This document shows, piece by piece, positions 58,105-64,000 of a stretch of 64,000 nucleotides of DNA. This stretch comes from Mesostigma viride (Eukaryota > Streptophyta > Mesostigmatophyceae > Mesostigmatales > Mesostigmataceae). Location: NCBI GenBank assembly GCA_009746045.1, contig RPFO01000333.1, forward strand, positions 903,674-967,673, in the 5' to 3' direction. A program made the translations under genes and the position numbers. The notes beneath the pieces were generated by a model that searched no databases, was not told the origin of the DNA, and worked only from the letters and a program-made list of their open reading frames with translations. Each line of letters begins with the position of its first letter. The stretch's first letter is position 1.

Positions 58105-58525
58105 AATCGGGGTTCTTTGAACGGAGTTTCTTCTATACGTGAATGCGGGAACAAGAGGCCGCTGGATGAGCGGCTTATAGGTCGCAGTGTTTACTCGTAG
58201 CTGTTTGGCTAGAGCTTTTGTGATTAGTAGATGCAATATAGTGCATGGTTGAAAAATGAATTAAATAAAATGTGCGTTCCGCGCTTGGGTTGATTATACC
58301 CGGGCGGAACGGGGCGTGAGGTGCAGTGCCCCTGAAAAGAACAACCTACGCATTATTTAATACTAGCCGTGCAGATTCGGGATATTCTACCCCCGGTCTG
58401 TACGGTTAGCGTCTTACTAGCATCCACTAAACATAAGGGTTTAATGACGTCAGTTAGCTAGGGATAAGGGAGGTTTTGCGACTAAAAGCCGCTCTGGCTG
58501 GTTTTGTCGGCCTCTTTCTTTGCTC
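58105..58525 (+). repeat. Repeat A1 (421 bp)
   Basis: Begins AATCGGGGTTCTTTGAACGG and ends CCTCTTTCTTTGCTC. Confidence 0.93.
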
Positions 58526-58588
58526 GTTGTCGTTGCGGCGGCAGCCGCAGCTATGGGTGCTGCGGAGCAAAATCCCAAAAGCACTGGT

Positions 58589-58662
58589 TGCACTGGCCAC
58601 TTGGCCAGTGGTGAGACTTCCAGTTGTTAACCGGCCAGGCGTAGTTCCTCGCCCGGTTAACT
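58589..58662. repeat. Two hairpins inside the split-repeat element
   Basis: CACTGGCCA-CT-TGGCCAGTG and GTTAACCGG...CCGGTTAAC, each with perfect 9-bp arms. Confidence 0.75.
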
Positions 58663-59362
58663 AAAAGAAAAGAAAAAGATTACCTCCGGTCCGCACCTTT
58701 TCCCCAGCTTGGGGTCTTTGGTGGGCCGGATGCCGTGACAGGTGCTCAACTGTCGCTTGGTCGGCCCAGTGCGCGAGCTGGTGCTCCGTACCTGGGGATG
58801 CTTGCACCCCGGGTTGGAGCCGGATGGCTGGCACTGGCGACCCGTGTCTCGGTCCGCGGCCTGCGGCTTTTTCTTCGGAAATTGCTGCTGGCCAGCAAAC
58901 TTTGCAATTGCCTTCCGCCGAGGGGGGGGTGGTTGGGGCTGGGGACGGCGATGGGAAAAGCGTCTAAGCTAGAAATTTTTTCCCCACGCATAGAAACCTC
59001 GGGGGGGAATGCGGTCTTGGCTGAACGGACTCTCGTTCAGCCAGGTGCCTGGGGCTGTGGCCTCGGGCATCCGGGCTGGCGGGGCCTGGGCTAGGTCCAC
59101 GTTTTTTCTCGAAGCACCCCGGGTCTATGGGGAGACGGCCATAGCGGTACCGACTCGGGGCCCCGAGAGGGGTCATGATAGGCTGGCCGTGCGCAATCGC
59201 AGTGCAAATGCGCTGGGCCTTTTTGGGCCTGGCCATGCATCCACAGCCGCCGGGCACACGCCTCCCGATGTGGGGGGGCTCCCGTTTTGCGGCAGGGCGG
59301 TCACTTGTGACAACGAGCAAGGTGGAGTGCGGCTTCAAGGGAAAGCCAGGGCGGGGGTGATT

Positions 59363-59491
59363 GGGCAACGTACTTCATGAAGGGCCTTGAACGGCGTGCC
59401 TCCGGGCATGTCAATTAGTGTCACATGTATGCTTCCACTTATTGTTTTAATGAAGATGCTGGTTTTTGTGGGAGCTACGTGGGACATGAAT
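59363..59491 (+). repeat. Repeat B1 (129 bp)
   Basis: Begins GGGCAACGTACTTCATG and ends GGGACATGAAT, overlapping A2 by AAT. Confidence 0.93.
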
Positions 59492-59909
59492 CGGGGTTCT
59501 TTGAACGGAGTTTCTTCTATACGTGAATGCGGGAACAAGAGGCCGCTGGATGAGCGGCTTATAGGTCGCAGTGTTTACTCGTAGCTGTTTGGCTAGAGCT
59601 TTTGTGATTAGTAGATGCAATATAGTGCATGGTTGAAAAATGAATTAAATAAAATGTGCGTTCCGCGCTTGGGTTGATTATACCCGGGCGGAACGGGGCG
59701 TGAGGTGCAGTGCCCCTGAAAAGAACAACCTACGCATTATTTAATACTAGCCGTGCAGATTCGGGATATTCTACCCCCGGTCTGTACGGTTAGCGTCTTA
59801 CTAGCATCCACTAAACATAAGGGTTTAATGACGTCAGTTAGCTAGGGATAAGGGAGGTTTTGCGACTAAAAGCCGCTCTGGCTGGTTTTGTCGGCCTCTT
59901 TCTTTGCTC
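59489..59909 (+). repeat. Repeat A2 (421 bp)
   Basis: Same sequence as A1 as far as can be read. Its neighbours differ from those of A1 on both sides. Confidence 0.93.
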
Positions 59910-59942
59910 CCCACCCACCCACCCTTGTCTTGGTTGCCTCTA

Positions 59943-60071
59943 GGGCAACGTACTTCATGAAGGGCCTTGAACGGCGTGCCTCCGGGCATGTCAATTAGTG
60001 TCACATGTATGCTTCCACTTATTGTTTTAATGAAGATGCTGGTTTTTGTGGGAGCTACGTGGGACATGAAT
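59943..60071 (+). repeat. Repeat B2 (129 bp)
   Basis: Same as B1. After its final AAT comes TTGTCTTTATTTTTCATGG; a 15-bp string of this (TGTCTTTATTTTTCA) also occurs at 57,870-57,884, left of A1. Confidence 0.93.
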
Positions 60072-60239
60072 TTGTCTTTATTTTTCATGGTTCTTCTTCT
60101 TAGTAACTTATTATTCATTTTCTTTCTTCTTTCTTCTTTCCTTCTTTTTCTTTTTCCCTTTGTAATGTATACTTCTTACTTTTTCTGATTTGTAGCCCCT
60201 TCTAGTATGGGTGTACGCGTTCCCTCTTTTCCTTCTTAG

Positions 60240-60525
60240 TTTTGTTTTTGTTTTTGTTTTTGTTTTTGTTTTTGTTTTTGTTTTTGTTTTTGTTTTTGTT
60301 TTTGTTTTTGTTTTTGTTTTTGTTTTTGTTTTTGTTTTTGTTTTTGTTTTTGTTTTTGTTTTTGTTTCTGTTTCTGTTTCTGTTTTTGTTTTTGTTTTTG
60401 TTTTTGTTTTTGTTTTTGTTTTTGTTTTTGTTTTTGTTTTTGTTTTTGTTTTTGTTTTTGTTTTTGTTTTTGTTTTTGTTTTTGTTTTTGTTTTTGTTTT
60501 TGTTTTTGTTTTTGTTGTTGTTGTT
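60240..60525 (+). repeat. (TTTTTG)n microsatellite
   Basis: About 46 hexamers with a patch of TTTCTG units near 60,366-60,383, then (GTT)n and (TG)n. The long F/V- or L/F- or K/Q-only frames are artefacts. Confidence 0.97.
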
Positions 60526-60757
60526 GTTGTGCCGTGTGTGTATGTGTGTGTGTTTTCCCTGTATAAAGGTCTTTAATCTTGTTACCCTCTGTCTCCCTCC
60601 ACATGCAGGTCTTCCCAGAGTTAGCCATGCACGCGGCTCCCGCGGCCTTCACGTCTTTCCTCTTGATCAAACAACTACCCTCGTCCAAGTCCACAGCGTT
60701 GGATCGCCATATGAGTCCAGGCATAGTTGTCTCACATAATATATAATTACTTTATAC

Positions 60758-60832
60758 ATCAAGGAGACAACCAGCGCAGGCCGGAAATCGGGGGAGAATC
60801 CGGACCATGGTAGCTAGAGCCTGCCCTAATTA
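60758..60832 (-). repeat. Dispersed repeat shared with 49,965-50,040
   Basis: In reverse it reads CTACCATGGTCCGGATTCTC and CGATTT.CGGCCTGCGCTGGTTGTCTC, matching plus-strand sequence at about 49,975-50,032, in the tail of LINE copy B. Confidence 0.75.
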
Positions 60833-61839
60833 TGTTGACCGCGTTCACGAATCGTTCAGGATGATGGATATGAATGGATCGAGATGGAAATGTGTACGTA
60901 GCATTGTGCATTGAAATTATGGCTGGCTTATACGTGTAGAGCCAGCAGTTGGTACCCGCCAAGAGGGGGGGTCTGCCGCCACGATCGAGCCACGAGGTAG
61001 CCATGGCTAACGGCGGAGCTCATAACTTTCACGTTTGGGCACCAAATTCGGCTGTGAATGTCACAATCGCTTCGTCTTTCTAAGACACACACGCTGATAT
61101 AATTTTCCGAATCTATTACGCAATATATGACGAGCAAACGCTCCTCAGTCTACGCAACGCAGCCTGGCGGCTGCGCTAATATAAGCCCTGAAAATACGCG
61201 TCTACAGCTCCGGCTGCAGCTTAGATCGCCCTCAGCTAGGTCGATATCCGGCAGGCAGCGGTGAGCCGGTGACACTAGTCGTGCACTGGTGGTCGCCCTG
61301 AGATTCATCCCGGGCGTCATGCCTAGCTCGCCCTCAGTCTGACTGTCATGCCTCGCCCTCAGTCTGACTGCATCGCCTGAGCCCATTGAAGCGCAGCCGC
61401 CCATGCAGCCGAACCTAGCTGCCGGGTCTGTTCGAATGAGCGCGATCGCTTTGACGTCGACAGGTTATTTTCCACCGGCCTTTGACGTCAACAGACCCAG
61501 CAGTATTTGGACATGCCACCTATCAAGATACTGGTCGAGCTCATGTTTTATGGGCCATACGCTGGCTCCCTCCTTGACCTGTGCCAGCGCGCCTCCGTCC
61601 GTATAATCACCTCCGCAATGGACCTGACGGCCGGTTTTCTCGCCACGGACCGGCTGATCCCACCTGCCCGGCTGGTCCCGACCGCGCCTGATCCGTCAGC
61701 TCGCCGCCCTCTTTACCATCCTTCACGCGCGCTCTGCTGAAGACCTCTGGGTCCCCTCCCCCTTGACTGAATCCACCTTCCTCCTCCACCTTCAATCAAG
61801 ACGGCATCTCACGTACAGCACGTGATCGACGCCCCTAGC

Positions 61840-62820
61840 TGCAGATGTGGCAGTTGTGGGCCGCACGCTGGCTGCTGAGCTCCCCGCCCGTTTCCAACGC
61901 CACCTCCACCCTCCTTGCCTCCACCCCCCGCCCCCCCCCCCACCGCCTCCTCCACCGACGCCATCACCGCCCAGCTCCGTGACATCGACAAGCGCCGGCC
62001 TCGATCCAGGACATCGCCATCGAGTGCCTGCAAAACACCGCAGGCCTCACCGCCCAGGCGGTGAAGGACATTGCCGCCAATCCAGCCGCTGGCGGGCCTG
62101 GCTGGCGATGCTCCTCCCAGTGCTGGCGGGCCTGGCTGGCGATGCTCCTCCCACTCCAGGAGGAGCATGCATCGCCAGCCAGGCCCGCCAGCGGCTGGAT
62201 TGGGGCCCAGCCCTGGCTGGGCGGGCATGCTCAATTACTCTAGCACCACACCACCTCCACGTCACCTCTGCCGTCGCAGCACAGCTCCAGCAGCAGACGC
62301 TCGACCTCCGCGAGGAGGCCGTGCTCGCCAAGCGCAGCCTCAACGTCATCGTCAAGAACTTCGACGTGGTGGAAGGTGAGAACTCTGCCGAAGCTTGCAC
62401 AGGCGTTTGAGAGAGAAATCCTTGGTCGCATCAGGGCCTCAATTAATGGTGAGATCAAGCTGGCCGCCCACCGCCGTCCCCGCTCGCGGGGTAAGGCAGG
62501 GGCGCCCCCGCTTCTTCTCGTCTTTGAGAACCCGGCGGACAAGATTTCTTTTCTCAGACGCCGCAAGCGGCTCGAGAAGACTCACTTCACCCTGGACGAC
62601 GATCGAATGGACCCTGGCGCTGCAACAACGGCGCGGCGGGAGCTATGGCCGACCTAGCTAGGCCGGCCAGTACCTCCAGCTCCGGCAGACCGGCCGCGGC
62701 GGGGAAGCCGGTGTACTGGACGGGGGCGGCCATCTACGTCGCCCACAAGCCCTGGCAAGCGACCCCCGCGGCCCCAGCACCTCCATGCAGACGCCCCAGC
62801 TTAGGGGAATACAGCAGTAG
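61840..62820 (+). pseudogene. LINE ORF1 copy D, frameshifted
   Basis: Pieces in several frames match copy C: GRTLAAELP, LDLREEAVLAKRSLNVIVKNFDVVEGENS, LAQAFEREILGRI...EIKLAAHRRP, PPLLLVFENPADKISFLRRRKRLEK, and finally YWTGAAIYVAHKPWQATPA. An inverted duplication at 62,079-62,203 destroys the middle. No product expected. Confidence 0.78.
62079..62203. repeat. Direct and inverted duplication within ORF1 copy D
   Basis: CTGGCGGGCCTGGCTGGCGA occurs in direct orientation at about 62,088 and 62,122, then inverted (TCGCCAGCCAGGCCCGCCAG) at about 62,172. The outer arms pair from AATCCAGCCGC to GCGGCTGGATT. Confidence 0.85.
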
Positions 62821-62886
62821 TAGTAGTGTAGAATTAAAAAAATAAAATTAAATTAAATTATAACATGACTTTCGTCTGCCATTACA

Positions 62887-62925
62887 GTAGAGGACAGCTC
62901 AGATGAGGATTACATCCCCATCTAG
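62887..62925 (+). pseudogene. Last 12 codons and stop of LINE ORF2
   Basis: Encodes VEDSSDEDYIPI-stop, identical to the C-terminus of the ORF2 at 55,196. The match extends upstream only to about 62,871, marking the deletion junction. Confidence 0.85.
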
Positions 62926-63246
62926 TGCATATCCTGTGGGCAAGCCACCTCCCCCCAAGCGGAGGAGGCGTTTTGATGAGTAGTGTAGTTAGGATTTTCT
63001 AGATAGCTTAGAGTTAGGATAGTTCGATCACGCGGCTTCCTCCACCCCATCCATCATGGAATATGTGCTACATGGCCTCCCCACGGAGGCATGTTATAAT
63101 TTAATTTAATTTAATTTTTGGTGCATATAAGTAGACTCGTGCTCCCGTTGGGGAGTCACGGAGCATTTACCCCGATGGATGGATGGGTGGGTGCAAACAG
63201 TCCTACCGGTCTATAAGCTATCTACATCAGCTACCGGCCTACGACA

Positions 63247-63277
63247 TCTATCGTATGCCATATGCCATATGCCATAT
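63247..63277 (+). repeat. Short CATATGC repeat
   Basis: CATATGC units four times at the start of the final tail block of LINE copy D. Confidence 0.8.
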
Positions 63278-63599
63278 GCCCCTTCTCAGGGATATGTGCC
63301 ACATCGGTACTCCCAACTGAGTCATGTTCCTTAGAAATTAATTACGAAGTGAGACAAAATATCAAGGAGACAACTATGCCTCATTTCAACTATGGCTGGA
63401 CGTGTAGAGCGAAGTTAAATGACCTAGACAGTGGGGCCGGAAACAGCTTGCTTGATCAGGGCGTGTGTTTCGAGCCTAAGTGGCCGGGAGTGTCTAGTGG
63501 TTATGATGATATCAACCGGCGCATGCCATCGATCTTATATAACTACATGCAGGTCTTAGCCAATCAGATCACAGCCATTAGAAATATAATTAATTAACT

Positions 63600-63700
63600 A
63601 TTAAACTCGTGCTCCCATTGGGGAGTCCCGGAGGAGCATTAACCCCGATGGACGGATAAAAGGGTACACGCAAATGACGCAATCCTACCGGTCTAGCTAT
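63600..63700 (+). repeat. LINE-tail fragment
   Basis: CTCGTGCTCCCATTGGGGAG, GAGCATTAACCCCGATGG and CCTACCGGTCTA occur in the same order as at 47,145-47,225 and 63,130-63,215. Confidence 0.75.
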
Positions 63701-63784
63701 TCTGATCAGACACTCCGCAAAGGTGAAAACCTTTGCGTTCAGTGCCAGGCCGCGGAAAACGCGGAAAACGCGATCTGCAAATGA

Positions 63785-63840
63785 ATCGACCGGAATCGAA
63801 CTGGGGACCTCTCGCACCAATTTTGCTGACTATAGGACGG
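63785..63840 (-). other. tRNA-like relic without anticodon arm
   Basis: Minus strand reads TCCTATAGTCAGC, then AATTGGTGCGAGAGG, then a T-arm-like CCCAGTTCGATTCCGG. D-arm- and T-arm-like parts lie about 10 bp apart, so it cannot fold as a full tRNA. Neighbouring DNA shows no gene. Confidence 0.3.
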
Positions 63841-64000
63841 ACGTCTCCGGTTACCATGGCATCGCCAACTTACACCTACAGTCATCCGCAAAAGTTCTCC
63901 TGTCCGGGGAGTGATGCAAGCCTTTCGGATTTGGTACTAGATAAATCACTCGAGATCTGTGTGTAGGAGTACTACACACGTGTCTGCACGCGAGACTTGT

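Larger units (their letters stand above)
58105..60071 (+). mobile_element. Split-direct-repeat element (A1-B1A2-B2), candidate Ngaro/PAT-type
   Basis: A1 58,105-58,525 and A2 59,489-59,909 are 421-bp copies that read as identical. B1 59,363-59,491 and B2 59,943-60,071 are identical 129-bp copies. B1 runs straight into A2, sharing AAT. The same AAT is the left end of A1 and the right end of B2, so joining the two ends would recreate the B1/A2 junction. This layout is the hallmark of tyrosine-recombinase retrotransposons with split repeats (PAT, Ngaro, Kangaroo). The 837-bp interior has no recognisable RT or recombinase, and 33 bp separate A2 from B2. Strand is arbitrary. Confidence 0.65.
60988..63335 (+). 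mobile_element. LINE copy D: ORF1 plus the last codons of ORF2
   Basis: The leader (60,988-61,140) matches copies B and C. ORF1 relics run to about 62,810. At 62,875-62,925 the sequence encodes SAITVEDSSDEDYIPI and a stop, the C-terminus of ORF2, followed by the LINE tail (62,926-63,335). Nearly all of ORF2 is missing, so this is an internally deleted member of the ORF1+ORF2 family. The tail has the CTCC-CGTT-GGGGAG stem near 63,141 and the CTCCCAACTGAGTCATGTTCC end. Confidence 0.8.

Noticed and set aside
58476-59380. Frames of 60-134 codons inside the split-repeat element as possible RT or recombinase
   Set aside because: They overlap on both strands and show no RT (YxDD), RNase H or tyrosine-recombinase (R..HxxR..Y) motif.
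58105-59909. A1/A2 as the LTRs of a short LTR element (TRIM)
   Set aside because: There is no target duplication at 58,104/59,910, no standard termini, and B1/B2 would be unexplained.
60211-60739. Frames of 121-165 codons reading FVFVF, LFLFL or KQKQK
   Set aside because: They are translations of the (TTTTTG)n microsatellite.

Overview
The window looks like a repeat-dominated stretch of a large eukaryotic nuclear genome. Evidence: GT-AG introns, two LTR retroelements, several L1-like LINE copies, microsatellites, and more than 23 kb of satellite DNA. There are no bacterial operons, ribosome binding sites or phage genes. The species cannot be named from the sequence; an alga or protist is a guess only. 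No intact host gene is visible, and almost everything is a mobile element or tandem repeat.

Layout. (1) 1-23,470: a satellite of 29-bp G-rich monomers, punctuated by 19 copies of a ~195-bp module in two sequence types, with higher-order duplications and a very homogeneous core (11.5-15.2 kb). A diverged module copy sits at the right edge (23,577-23,766). (2) 23.8-25.9 kb: GGCGCC hairpins, a TATA-like site, a tRNA-like relic, and nine 62-bp repeats each carrying the palindrome CCAACGGCCGTTGG. (3) 25,925-30,457: a multi-exon gene for a large protein that looks like a DDE/RNase H-fold transposase. It is broken by two frame changes in G-runs and by a copia-like deletion derivative (27,445-28,942) inserted with a CCACC duplication. 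Its introns carry the same palindrome. (4) 30.5-35.9 kb: hairpins, CCA-rich DNA, and a TTAA-flanked 1.7-kb candidate DNA transposon. (5) 35.9-45.3 kb: a GT-rich satellite split by a complete copia-like retrotransposon (37,523-43,977; GTTGG duplication; LTRs identical by eye) with intact gag and pol. (6) 45.5-45.8 kb: a 40-bp tandem array. (7) 46.8-63.7 kb: a graveyard of one L1-like LINE family on both strands. It includes ORF1-only elements (one with a 12-bp target duplication), ORF2 relics, an ORF1 element retaining only the last codons of ORF2, and a nested tail insertion. (8) 58,105-60,071: inside this graveyard, an element with A1-B1A2-B2 split direct repeats, the layout of Ngaro/PAT-type tyrosine-recombinase retrotransposons.

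How the parts relate: the two LTR elements share unusual AGTT...AACT termini. The LINE copies share a 5' leader, an ORF1, and a 3' tail with a small hairpin, so ORF2-bearing copies could have mobilised the ORF1-only ones. The palindrome element links the 62-bp array, the introns of the transposase-like gene and scattered single sites. The least familiar items are the split-direct-repeat element, the copia-like pol with a protease-like fold between integrase and reverse transcriptase, and the palindrome family.
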